A stretch of DNA of 35,000 nucleotides from NCBI GenBank assembly GCA_017398105.1, contig JAFQHF010000043.1, positions 1 to 35,000 of the forward strand, written 5' to 3'. Position numbers and translations under genes: made by a program. This DNA is from Oscillospiraceae bacterium. Its GTDB lineage: Bacteria; Bacillota_A; Clostridia; Oscillospirales; Oscillospiraceae. Below the pieces are notes generated by a model. That model was not told the origin of the DNA. It made no database searches and was given only the letters and a program-made list of their open reading frames with translations. Positions 7,126 through 15,229 of this stretch are shown here, one piece after another (the first letter of the stretch is position 1; every line of letters starts with the position of its first letter).

Positions 7126-9297
7126 ATGAAATTGCGTCTTCCCTCCTGGGCGGTTCTTTTACTGATCTGCGTTGCGGTTGGTGGTGCATTGGGCGTAGTC
7201 AACAGTCTGACAGAAGGTCCTATTGCCCAGCAGGCTGTTGAGGCGGCCAATGCGGCACGTCGCGACAGTTTTGCAGATGCCGACTCGTTTGAACAGGTGG
7301 AACTCGCTGGTGACAGTGGTGTGGATACCTGCTACATGGCGATGAAAGACGGCCAGCTGGCAGGTTATGTAGCCCAGGTAACCGTAACTGGTTTCGGCGG
7401 CCCCATTGAGATTCATGTTGGTATGGATATGGAACAGACCATCACCGGAATCAAGGTAGGCGGCAGTGACTTCTCCGAAACTCCCGGCCTTGGCGCCAAA
7501 GCAAAAGATCCTGAGTTTATGGATCAGTTTGCGGGTCTGACCATTCCCACCCAGCTGGGCAGTGACGGTCTGGATGCCATTACCGGCGCAACCATTACCT
7601 CCGGTGCTGTCAGCAGCGGTGTCAATAAAGCCGGTTACTTCATCCGGGATCTGATCGATCCCCCCGCAGAGGATAACCGTCCCGAGGATCTGCAGTTCGG
7701 CGGAGTGCTGCCCGGTGCTACCACCAAGGAAGAGCAGACTGCTCCTGAGGGCATTGATGCGCTGTATACCTCCGATGCCGGCGTGGTGCTCTTCGTTACC
7801 GGAAAGGGCCGCAACGGTGATATGCAGGTTCAGGTTGGTGTCGGTCATAGCGGTCAGGTTGCCGGTGTCTTTATCGATCCTGCCATGCACAAGGAAACCG
7901 AAGGCTTGGGCGACCTGGTAGAAGAATCCTACTTCTGGGGTCAGTTCATTGGCAATACCGGCAGTTTCACTATCGGTGATAACATTGATGCAGTCTCCGG
8001 TGCTACCATTACCTCTGAAACCGTTGTGGACTGTGTCAACCGTGCCGTGACAGCAGCGCAAGCTTATCTGGATCCTGCGCTGGCAGTGGACATTCCCGAA
8101 ATGGGAGAAGCCTCCTCTGCTCCTGCCGAAACCAAGCCCTCTTCTGACATCAAGCGTACCCAGGTGGTGAAGACCGGCTCCGGTGTCACAGTACTGAGCG
8201 CACGGGACTGGGCAGCGGAATATCCCGAGATCTACGCTTCCTACCTTGCCAACAATGAAAACAATGAGGTCAAGGATCATGTGGAGGAATATCCCATGAT
8301 CGGCGTGGTTTACGAGGGTATGGCGTTCAATAAATATTACGGCACTGCCCGGGGTCATACATACACCGTTCAGGATATAATTGCCACCGGTCGTCCCCAT
8401 GCCCTGGCCAATTGCTTCAGCTGCAAGACTCCCGATTTTACTGCCAAGGTCAACGAGATGGGCGAGCTTGCCTACACGCTTCCCTTTGCAGACGTTCTGG
8501 CAGAGGTCAACGAATCTGTCAGCTGCTATAACTGCCATGCCAACACCGGCAATGAACTTGTGATCACCCATACTTACCTGTCCGATGCCCTGGGTGAAGA
8601 ACTGCAGGATGTGGATGCCGCAACACTCTCCTGTGCCCAGTGCCATGTGGAATATTATTTCCATCCTACCACCAAGGCAACATCCCTGCCTTATACCAGC
8701 CTGGCAACCATGTCTCCCGATGCCATTCTGGATTACTACAATAACACCATGGTGAACGGGCAGAGCTTTGCGGACTACACCAATCCCCGCAGCGGAGTCC
8801 GCCAGATCAAGGTGCAGCACCCCGAGTTTGAAACCTTCATGGGTGAGGGAAGCGTTCACAAGAATGACTTCACCTGTGCCGATTGCCATATGGGCAAGGC
8901 AACTGCCGCAGATGGCAGCACCTACACCAGCCACAACTGGATGAGTCCTCTGGACAATGCCGCGCTGATGGAAGGTACCTGTTCCGAATGTCACGAGAAC
9001 CTGGCTGGACAGGTTGCCGAGATCCAGAAGGAAGCCGAACGGCGCACCTACGCCATCGGTTATGAGCTGGAAGCTCTGACGGAAAAGCTGGTGCTGGCTG
9101 TGGAAAGCGGCAACTATACCGAGGAAGAACTGAATGCCATCCGGGCAGTTGCCCGGGATGCCCAGTTCTACTGGGACTTCGTGTTCGTTGAAAACAGCGA
9201 AGGCGCCCACAACTCCCAGCTGACGAAGCAGTGCCTGGATAAGGCAGAAACACTTCTGAATCAGGCCATGGGTCTGTTCAAAACACAGGAGGGATAA
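7126..9297 (+). CDS. nrfA: Membrane-anchored fusion: two FMN-binding domains plus pentaheme nitrite reductase (NrfA)
   Basis: Likely an extracytoplasmic multidomain reductase, 723 residues. An N-terminal membrane segment (~6-25) is followed by two RnfG/NqrC-type FMN-binding domains. Each has the covalent flavinylation motif: TGATITS at 153-159 and SGATITS at 291-297, with FMN expected on the Thr of GAT (T156, T294). From about residue 345 a complete NrfA domain follows, with five haem sites: CFSCK (430-434, the Lys-ligated catalytic haem), CYNCH (467-471), CAQCH (503-507), CADCH (584-588) and CSECH (619-623). NrfA catalytic landmarks are visible: ARGHTYT (Arg), CAQCHVEYYF (Tyr) and KVQHPEFE (His). 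NrfA reduces nitrite to ammonium. A GTG at 7117 is in frame, but AGAGGTG precedes the ATG at 7126. No NrfH is nearby, so the flavin domains may supply electrons (inference). Flavinylation would need ApbE, absent here. Confidence 0.9.
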   Translation: MKLRLPSWAVLLLICVAVGGALGVVNSLTEGPIAQQAVEAANAARRDSFADADSFEQVELAGDSGVDTCYMAMKDGQLAGYVAQVTVTGFGGPIEIHVGMDMEQTITGIKVGGSDFSETPGLGAKAKDPEFMDQFAGLTIPTQLGSDGLDAITGATITSGAVSSGVNKAGYFIRDLIDPPAEDNRPEDLQFGGVLPGATTKEEQTAPEGIDALYTSDAGVVLFVTGKGRNGDMQVQVGVGHSGQVAGVFIDPAMHKETEGLGDLVEESYFWGQFIGNTGSFTIGDNIDAVSGATITSETVVDCVNRAVTAAQAYLDPALAVDIPEMGEASSAPAETKPSSDIKRTQVVKTGSGVTVLSARDWAAEYPEIYASYLANNENNEVKDHVEEYPMIGVVYEGMAFNKYYGTARGHTYTVQDIIATGRPHALANCFSCKTPDFTAKVNEMGELAYTLPFADVLAEVNESVSCYNCHANTGNELVITHTYLSDALGEELQDVDAATLSCAQCHVEYYFHPTTKATSLPYTSLATMSPDAILDYYNNTMVNGQSFADYTNPRSGVRQIKVQHPEFETFMGEGSVHKNDFTCADCHMGKATAADGSTYTSHNWMSPLDNAALMEGTCSECHENLAGQVAEIQKEAERRTYAIGYELEALTEKLVLAVESGNYTEEELNAIRAVARDAQFYWDFVFVENSEGAHNSQLTKQCLDKAETLLNQAMGLFKTQEG

Positions 9298-9300
9298 GAA

Positions 9301-10578
9301 ATGAAAAGATTCTATATGTTGCTTCTGGCTGCGCTGCTGATAATGACCTTCTGCGCTTGCCAGAAAACCGAGGAAGCTCCCGCAGAAACCGCTGCCCCCG
9401 AAGTTGCTGCCACCGAGGCTGCTGCGCCGGTCGCTGAGGAAGTCCGCACCGCTCAGGTAGTGGAGACCGGCTCCGGTGTTACCGTACTGCGTGCCAATGA
9501 CTGGGCAGACGAGTATCCCGAAATCTACGCATCCTACATGGCAAACAACGAAAACACCGAGATCCATGATTATACCAAGGATTATCCCATGATCCCCATC
9601 GTCTATGAGGGCATGGCATTCTCCAAGTTCTACGGCAGTGCACGCGGACATGTTTACACCGTGGAGGACGTAACTGCCACAGGCCGTCCCCATGCCCTGG
9701 CAAACTGCTTCAGCTGCAAGACCCCCGACTTTACCGCTAAGGTCAACGAGCTGGGTGATGCTGCCTACACCATCCCCTTTGAGGATATGCTCTCTGATGT
9801 CAATGAGTCCGTCAGCTGCTACAACTGCCATGCCAACACCGGTGATGAACTGGTAGTGACCCACACCTATCTGTCCGATGCCATGGGTGAGGACCTGCAG
9901 AAGGTGGCTCCCGAGACTCTGTCCTGCGCACAGTGCCACGTGGAATATTACTTTGCTCCTGCTACCAAGGCAACTACCCTGCCTTACCAGAATCTGGCGA
10001 CCATGACCCCCGATGCCATCCTGGATTACTACAACCGTACCATCGTGGACGGTCAGCCCTTCGCAGACTACACCAATCCCCGCAGCGGTGTCCGTCAGAT
10101 CAAGGTACAGCACCCCGAGTTTGAAACTTACATGGGTGAAGGCAGTGTCCATAAGGATACCTTTACCTGTGCTGACTGCCACATGGGCGAAGCTGTAGCC
10201 GCTGATGGAACCACCTACATCAGCCATACCTGGATGAGCCCCCTGGACAACGAAGCCTTGATGAGCGGCACCTGCGCCGAGTGTCACACCGATCTGGTGG
10301 GTGAAGTCCGCGCGATCCAGGAAGAGACCGAGCGCCGCACCTATGCCATCGGTTATCTGCTGGAAGGCCTCACCGAGAAGCTGGTGAAGGCTGTGGAAAG
10401 CGGCGAGTATACCGAGGAAGCGCTGAACGCCATCCGTGCTGTGGCCCGGGATGCCCAGTTCTACTGGGACTTCGTCATGGTGGAAAACAGCGAAGGCGCC
10501 CACAACTCCCAGCTGAATGCCGAGTGCCTGGATAAGGCAGAGGCTCTGGCAAACAAAGCCATGGGTATGTTCAAGTAA
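9301..10578 (+). CDS. nrfA: Lipoprotein-type ammonia-forming cytochrome c nitrite reductase, paralogue of the preceding domain
   Basis: Pentaheme nitrite reductase of 425 residues, reducing nitrite to ammonium by six electrons outside the cytoplasm. The N terminus is a signal peptide with a probable lipobox ending FCAC (lipid Cys20), then an Ala/Glu/Pro-rich linker to about residue 45. Haem sites are CFSCK (136-140), CYNCH (173-177), CAQCH (209-213), CADCH (290-294) and CAECH (325-329). From TGSGVTVL onward it aligns without gaps to the C-terminal part of the upstream fusion, at roughly three-quarters identity by eye, so the two arose by duplication. It starts 3 nt after the upstream stop, behind GGAGGG. 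The paralogues differ in anchoring: lipid here, membrane helix plus flavin domains there. A strong terminator follows. Confidence 0.95.
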   Translation: MKRFYMLLLAALLIMTFCACQKTEEAPAETAAPEVAATEAAAPVAEEVRTAQVVETGSGVTVLRANDWADEYPEIYASYMANNENTEIHDYTKDYPMIPIVYEGMAFSKFYGSARGHVYTVEDVTATGRPHALANCFSCKTPDFTAKVNELGDAAYTIPFEDMLSDVNESVSCYNCHANTGDELVVTHTYLSDAMGEDLQKVAPETLSCAQCHVEYYFAPATKATTLPYQNLATMTPDAILDYYNRTIVDGQPFADYTNPRSGVRQIKVQHPEFETYMGEGSVHKDTFTCADCHMGEAVAADGTTYISHTWMSPLDNEALMSGTCAECHTDLVGEVRAIQEETERRTYAIGYLLEGLTEKLVKAVESGEYTEEALNAIRAVARDAQFYWDFVMVENSEGAHNSQLNAECLDKAEALANKAMGMFK

Positions 10579-10592
10579 GCTATAGAGAGATG

Positions 10593-10628
10593 ATCGCCGT
10601 CCGCCATTTCTGACGGACGGCGATTTTT
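10593..10628 (+). terminator. Intrinsic terminator between nrfA and resB
   Basis: ATCGCCGTCCG (10593-10603) pairs perfectly with 10614-10624, extended by two inner pairs, and is followed by TTTTTC. The only space before resB is 20 nt, so resB-resC are probably read by leak-through from the nrf promoter, which would keep the maturation genes at lower expression than the cytochromes. Confidence 0.85.
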
Positions 10629-10647
10629 CTATGAAGGAGAAACTGTT

Positions 10648-11904
10648 TTGCAAAAGAGACTGATGAAATTTCTGCGCTCCATGACCTTCGGTATGATCCT
10701 GCTGGGATTGATCCTGCTGTGCAGCTTTCCCGGTTCTGTCATTGCCCAGGGAAATACCCCTGACTGGTATGTGCAGACCTACCCCGACTGGCATGGTGTT
10801 ATCCTGAAACTGGGGCTGGATGATGTGTTCGGCAGCTGGTTTTTTATCACATTGCTGGCGCTGCTGTGTCTGAATCTGACACTTTGTTCTCTGATCCGGA
10901 TTCGGAATGTGGTGAAGGCATCGAAAAAGGCTGCAGCATCTGCAGCTGAGCGAAAGACCAAGGTATTTCTGACCGCAGAAGGCACTTCGCAGCTGCGGCA
11001 GCTGCTGGAAGAGCGCCATTACAAGAAAGAAGTATTTGGGGAAACCACTGTCTACAGCAAGAATTCCATTGGCTGGTATGGTTCCTTCGTGACCCATCTG
11101 GCTATTCTGCTGACGGTGTTGTTTGGCGCGGCCGCCCTGTATTTGCCCAAGGTAACGGACCAGACCTGCTTCCCCGGTGAGAGCCTTCCTATGGAAGATG
11201 GAACTTCTATTGCAGTGGAATCCTTTCAGATTGAAAACGGGGAAGGCAAGCTGGATTATGCCAGCGTCATTGAGATCCGCCTTCCTGATGGCAGAACCAG
11301 CGGTCAGCAGCGGATCAGTGTCAACTATCCGCTGTCCTTCGGTGGCTACAAGGTTTATCAGCAGACCTACGGCACTGCCGGTGCGGTCACCGTCCGGAAC
11401 ACGGAAACCGGGGGAGAAGATCGCTTCCTTTTGAATGAGATGTGCTTCCTGTCCCTGGACAGCATCAACGGTATTTGGTTTGAAGCGCTGTATCCCGGCT
11501 ACATCCGGGATGAGAGTGGAAACTTTACTCTGATCACCCAGACTACCGGTTCCTATGAAGACCCGGTGTACCAGGTACTGCTGGCATCCGAAGGTGTCTA
11601 CACTCCCGTTATGGTTTTTCCTGGAGAAACCCTAAGCGTTGGTGGTGTGGAATTCACCTTTGAAGATCCCGTGGAATATCCCGGCCTGCGGATCAAGAGA
11701 ACCCCCGAGGCAGTCAATGTTATGCTGTTCTCGGCCTTTGGTTTGATGATACTGGGCCTTTGGTTCTGCTTCTTCCAGACACCTGCCATTGTTGCTGTCC
11801 GTGAGGAAGGTTACACGGTGGCAGGACCCAAACCCCAGGGGCTTATCCTGGAACTGACCGCCCTTTTGGAATCTGAAATTAGAAACGAGGAAACCTTATG
11901 TTGA
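10648..11904 (+). CDS. resB: Cytochrome c biogenesis protein ResB (CcsB/Ccs1)
   Basis: Membrane subunit of the system II (Ccs) machinery that exports haem and attaches it to CxxCH/K motifs of cytochromes c. 418 residues with membrane segments near 10-30, 60-83, 145-167 and 365-387 and a large external loop between the last two, the usual ResB topology. Starts with MTFGMILLGLILLC-type sequence typical of the family. The start codon is TTG at 10648, supported by AAGGAGA 7 nt upstream; the next ATG (10663) is too far from that site. It overlaps resC by 7 nt. Placed directly after two CxxCK-containing NrfA genes, it may form a dedicated haem lyase comparable in role to NrfI of Wolinella (inference). 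Confidence 0.88.
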   Translation: MQKRLMKFLRSMTFGMILLGLILLCSFPGSVIAQGNTPDWYVQTYPDWHGVILKLGLDDVFGSWFFITLLALLCLNLTLCSLIRIRNVVKASKKAAASAAERKTKVFLTAEGTSQLRQLLEERHYKKEVFGETTVYSKNSIGWYGSFVTHLAILLTVLFGAAALYLPKVTDQTCFPGESLPMEDGTSIAVESFQIENGEGKLDYASVIEIRLPDGRTSGQQRISVNYPLSFGGYKVYQQTYGTAGAVTVRNTETGGEDRFLLNEMCFLSLDSINGIWFEALYPGYIRDESGNFTLITQTTGSYEDPVYQVLLASEGVYTPVMVFPGETLSVGGVEFTFEDPVEYPGLRIKRTPEAVNVMLFSAFGLMILGLWFCFFQTPAIVAVREEGYTVAGPKPQGLILELTALLESEIRNEETLC

Positions 11905-12683
11905 ATGCATTATTCTTTGCGGCTTTGATCGCGTATTTTGTTGCTACGGTACTGGAACTGGGCGGTATGGTATTTAAAAAAGAGAAGATCACCCGCCTGG
12001 CATGGTGGCTGTTTGTGGCAGGTGCGGTTTGCAATACGGTCTATTTGGTTGTCCGCGGCGTGATTGCGCAGCGGCTGCCCCTGTCCAACCAGTTTGAGTT
12101 TTCCACTGCCTTTGCCTGGGGCGTTGCTATAATGCTCATTGGCTTGCAGGTGAAATCCAAAGCCCAATGGATCCGGGCAGCGGCTATGCCCATGGCATTC
12201 TTGATCCTGTCCTATGCTGCCCTGCAGCCCAGAGAAATCACAGAGCTGATGCCCGCATTGAAGAGTGCCTGGTTCGGTCTGCATATTGGCTCTGCTGTGT
12301 TCTCCTACGCAGCCTTTGTCCTGGCTGGCTGTGGTGGTCTGCGTTGGCTGCTGCAGGAAAAGAAACTGCCCAATGCACAGCTGGTGCAGTTGGATTACCT
12401 CTGTTACCGCTTGGTGGCTCTGGGCTTCCTGCTGCTGACCGTTGTGATCCTGTCCGGTGCCATCTGGGCAGAGCAGGCCTGGTCTGCATTCTGGACCTGG
12501 GATCCCAAGGAAACCTGGGCTCTGATCACCTGGATCCTGTATGCCATCTATCTGCATCTGCGGATGCGTAAAAAGATGAGCGGCAAGGTCATGGCCTGGT
12601 TCGTGGTCATTGCGGTGCCGGTAGTTTTATTCACCTTTGTGGGTGTCAACACCCTTCTGCCTGGCCTCCATTCCTACGGTTAA
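11898..12683 (+). CDS. resC: Cytochrome c biogenesis protein ResC/CcsA
   Basis: Polytopic membrane subunit of system II cytochrome c maturation, partner of ResB, carrying the haem-handling WWD-type signature: FWTWDPKETWALITW near residue 200. About eight membrane segments are apparent over 261 residues, somewhat short for the family. A conserved histidine occurs in AWFGLHIGSAVFSYAAF. GAGGAAA precedes the ATG, which lies inside the end of resB, so the two are translationally coupled. The pair would be needed to mature the ten haem sites encoded just upstream. No separate thiol-reducing partner (CcdA/ResA) is in the window. Confidence 0.92.
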   Translation: MLNALFFAALIAYFVATVLELGGMVFKKEKITRLAWWLFVAGAVCNTVYLVVRGVIAQRLPLSNQFEFSTAFAWGVAIMLIGLQVKSKAQWIRAAAMPMAFLILSYAALQPREITELMPALKSAWFGLHIGSAVFSYAAFVLAGCGGLRWLLQEKKLPNAQLVQLDYLCYRLVALGFLLLTVVILSGAIWAEQAWSAFWTWDPKETWALITWILYAIYLHLRMRKKMSGKVMAWFVVIAVPVVLFTFVGVNTLLPGLHSYG

Positions 12684-13025
12684 TTGTTTTATTTACAAAC
12701 TGACGGACATTGCGTGGATATCTACCTTTGCAGCGAAAGCAGCATTTGAAATCCCAGAGAAGTCCTCTTGATTTCCTCATTATTATAATTTTTCCAACAT
12801 TAGTACATGATGAAACAAAGTGAATTAAGAATTGTTTTATGCAATTTCAGAGAGCAGGTTCAGTCCGCATTGCCAAATTGACAGAACACAAAATATTTCA
12901 TGCATGTCTATAATGACTGGTAATCCATCTCTATAATGAACACACAGAATTATTCATTTCAAATAAGGATAAAATTGTTTCCACAAGGGCGTATACGAAG
13001 GCGAAGTAAAGAAGGTCTTTGGTTA
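12684..13025. other. Gap without a recognisable gene
   Basis: About 340 bp of AT-rich sequence. The only structure noticed is a 10-bp direct repeat TCTATAATGA at 12907-12916 and 12930-12939. Both copies contain TATAAT, but neither has a well-spaced -35 element (a TTGACA at 12878-12883 is 25 nt from the first). No terminator hairpin for resC is obvious. Confidence 0.4.
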
Positions 13026-13054
13026 TTGCATAAAGCCACCCTGTCAGGTACAAT
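13026..13054 (+). promoter_or_regulatory. Promoter of the Gfo/Idh/MocA gene
   Basis: TTGCAT (13026-13031), 17-nt spacer, TACAAT (13049-13054); the coding start is 43 nt downstream. Confidence 0.65.
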
Positions 13055-13096
13055 AAAAGCATCAGAATAAATCTGGCAGAAAGGAATGGTTTTACT

Positions 13097-14101
13097 ATGA
13101 AAATCGGTATTTTGGGAGCAGGCAGAATTGCAGCATCCACGGCACCTGCCATGATTGCGCTGCAGGAGGTGGAGTGCTATGCGGTGGCGTCCCGTTCTTT
13201 GGAAAGAGCGCAGCACTTTGCGCAGCAGTTTGGCTTTCAGAAGGCCTATGGAAGCTACGAACAGATGCTGGAAGATCCCGATGTGGAGCTGGTGTATATT
13301 GCGACACCCCATTCCCACCATTTTGAGCAGATGATGCTGTGTATGCGTTATGGTAAGGCGGTTCTGTGCGAGAAGGCATTTACTATGAATGCAGCCCAGG
13401 CCCGTGCGGTGCAGGACTATTCCCGGGAGCATGGGATCTTCGCGGCAGAGGCCATCTGGCCCCGGTATATGCCATCCAGAGCCATTATTGATGATGTGAT
13501 TGCCAGCGGTGTGATCGGAACGCCCAATACCCTGACGGCAAATCTCTCCTATGTGATCCATCAGGATCATCGGATCGTGAATCCCTGGCTGGCCGGCGGC
13601 GCGCTGCTGGATATTGGTGTTTACGGCATCAATTTTGCACTGATGCACTTTGGCACGGAAATCGAACGGGTGGAATCTTCCGTAAAAATGATGGAAACCG
13701 GTGTTGACGGCATGGAAACCATCACAATTTTTTACAAGGACGGCCGTATGGCTGTGCTGACCCACAGCGTGTATGCCCGCTCTGACCGGAAGGGCATCAT
13801 TCACGGCGACCGGGGCTATATCGTGGTGGAAAACATCAACAATCCCCAGTCTGTGTCTGTTTTTGATACGGATGACCGTTTGATCGCGTTTTATCCTGTG
13901 CCGGAGCAGATCAACGGCTATGAATATGAATTCCTGGAATGCGCTGAGGCGCTCCGCTGCGGCAGGACAGAGAGCTGGTCCATGCCTTTGGCAGATTCCG
14001 TGTATGTGATGGAATTTATGGATGCCCTGAGAAACCAGTGGGGAATGGTGTTTCCCCAGGAAAGGGTGCACGAAAAAGCGACTGACTGCGGAAACCGTTG
14101 A
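13097..14101 (+). CDS. Gfo/Idh/MocA-family NAD(P)-dependent oxidoreductase
   Basis: Probable sugar or sugar-derivative dehydrogenase, 334 residues, cytoplasmic. The Rossmann motif GAGRIA is at residues 7-12 (after MKIGIL). The family EKP-type motif appears as CEKAF with Lys93, the usual catalytic lysine. The C-terminal half has the typical GGALLDIGVYGINFAL segment of this family, close to the dihydrodiol/hydroxyketone dehydrogenase-like members. An AAAGGA ribosome site precedes the ATG. It has its own promoter and is followed by a separately promoted glycosyltransferase gene, which hints at a carbohydrate role. The substrate cannot be read from sequence. Confidence 0.9.
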   Translation: MKIGILGAGRIAASTAPAMIALQEVECYAVASRSLERAQHFAQQFGFQKAYGSYEQMLEDPDVELVYIATPHSHHFEQMMLCMRYGKAVLCEKAFTMNAAQARAVQDYSREHGIFAAEAIWPRYMPSRAIIDDVIASGVIGTPNTLTANLSYVIHQDHRIVNPWLAGGALLDIGVYGINFALMHFGTEIERVESSVKMMETGVDGMETITIFYKDGRMAVLTHSVYARSDRKGIIHGDRGYIVVENINNPQSVSVFDTDDRLIAFYPVPEQINGYEYEFLECAEALRCGRTESWSMPLADSVYVMEFMDALRNQWGMVFPQERVHEKATDCGNR

Positions 14102-14126
14102 CTTTCCTGCGGAATAATGTTAGCAT
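14098..14126 (+). promoter_or_regulatory. Promoter of the DxD glycosyltransferase gene
   Basis: TTGACT (14098-14103), 17-nt spacer, TAGCAT (14121-14126); the -35 overlaps the stop codon of the preceding oxidoreductase gene. Confidence 0.6.
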
Positions 14127-14159
14127 AGTGAAAATGCTTCATCGGAAAGGAGCCCTGCC

Positions 14160-15092
14160 ATGACCCGAGGGTTTATTACCATTGCAACCGGAAAGGAAGT
14201 CTATTACCGGCTGGCAAAAAATCTGCTGCTGTCCTATAAACTGTTCTGCGATCAGCCTATGCCCTTCGCCATTATGTGCGACCGTGAAAATGAATATACC
14301 GCGGCTTTTGATGATGTGGTAATTCTGGAAAAGCCCCTGAATTCCTTCTGGGATAAGTTTGAACTGTTAAAACGCGCACCCTATGATGAAACCATTTTCA
14401 TCGACTCTGACTGTCTGGCCTATGCGGATCTGAATGCATACTGGGATTATTTTGCCGGTGCCGATGATTTTACGGGCTGCGGAACGAACTATCCCATCGA
14501 ATCAGAAAGAGGTCTGTTCCGGCAGGGAGAGCTGGGCGTGTATGAAAACCGGGTGCACTGGAAGCCGGATATCTGCGGCGGCCTGTATTTTATCCGCCGG
14601 GGAGAAAAGTGTGACAAGCTGTATGAAGAGTGCATGTACATCAGCCAGCACTATGATGACTTCAAATGGCCGGATTTCTGTGCACCGAAAGCAGACGAAA
14701 CGGTTCTCTGCCTTGCCATGGCGGCCCAGGGAATGCATGCCATGATCGCAGACCCCAGCAACTACGGACATCCCTGGGAAGCGACCGAAATGGAGCATGA
14801 TATCTTCACCGGTAAATGTCAGTATGCAACGGAATGGCATCCCCGTGTGGAACAGGGAAGGCTGGTGCATTTCGGTACCCGAAACTGCTCCCTTCCTCCT
14901 TATGTATTCGACCTGGAAAAAATGAACCTGATGATCCGGCTGGGCATCCGCCCCGGCAAGACACCCCCTGCACTGGGATTGAAGGAAACGCTTCTCTACA
15001 AATGGAAGCTGCGCTATTACTGGCTGCAGGGAAAACATTTTGCCAATCGTGTCATCCGTAAAATCCTGCGGATCTTAAAAATCAAAACCTAA
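14160..15092 (+). CDS. Probable glycosyltransferase (GT-A fold, DxD motif)
   Basis: Likely transfers a sugar from a nucleotide donor onto a surface glycan. The 310-residue protein has a start GFITIATGKEVYYRLAKNLL and a metal/nucleotide-binding D82-S-D84 in ETIFIDSDCLAYADL, the layout of GT8-like and related nucleotide-diphospho-sugar transferases. The tail is basic and hydrophobic (LRYYWLQGKHFANRVIRKIL), suitable for membrane association. AAAGGAG precedes the ATG. It stands between an oxidoreductase gene and the dTDP-sugar operon and ends at a strong terminator. The exact family and linkage are not assigned. Confidence 0.7.
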   Translation: MTRGFITIATGKEVYYRLAKNLLLSYKLFCDQPMPFAIMCDRENEYTAAFDDVVILEKPLNSFWDKFELLKRAPYDETIFIDSDCLAYADLNAYWDYFAGADDFTGCGTNYPIESERGLFRQGELGVYENRVHWKPDICGGLYFIRRGEKCDKLYEECMYISQHYDDFKWPDFCAPKADETVLCLAMAAQGMHAMIADPSNYGHPWEATEMEHDIFTGKCQYATEWHPRVEQGRLVHFGTRNCSLPPYVFDLEKMNLMIRLGIRPGKTPPALGLKETLLYKWKLRYYWLQGKHFANRVIRKILRILKIKT

Positions 15093-15099
15093 TATACGG

Positions 15100-15129
15100 C
15101 CTGCCGTCTTTCCCGGACGGCAGGTTTTT
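15100..15129 (+). terminator. Terminator after the DxD glycosyltransferase gene
   Basis: CCTGCCGTC (15100-15108) pairs perfectly with GACGGCAGG (15116-15124), followed by TTTTT. Confidence 0.9.
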
Positions 15130-15146
15130 CTTCTGCGAAATAGCGG

Positions 15147-15175
15147 TTTACAACCGGGTCGAAACATGTTAAAAT
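15147..15175 (+). promoter_or_regulatory. Promoter of the dTDP-sugar operon
   Basis: TTTACA (15147-15152), 17-nt spacer, TAAAAT (15170-15175), about 55 nt upstream of rfbA. Confidence 0.7.
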
Positions 15176-15229
15176 AGAAAAGTTAAAAGGGGGAAGTGTT
15201 TCTTCCCTGCAGAAAATAGGAGGGTGCAT

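Noticed and set aside
7159..11097. Very long open frame (about 1,300 codons) on the minus strand opposite the nrf operon
   Set aside because: It runs antisense to genes with clear haem and flavin motifs, has His/Gly/Ile-rich low-complexity composition typical of a codon-bias shadow, and lacks a promoter or ribosome site.
12878..12914. Promoter TTGACA ... TATAAT in the gap after resC
   Set aside because: The spacer would be 25 nt, far outside the functional range, and no gene begins just downstream.
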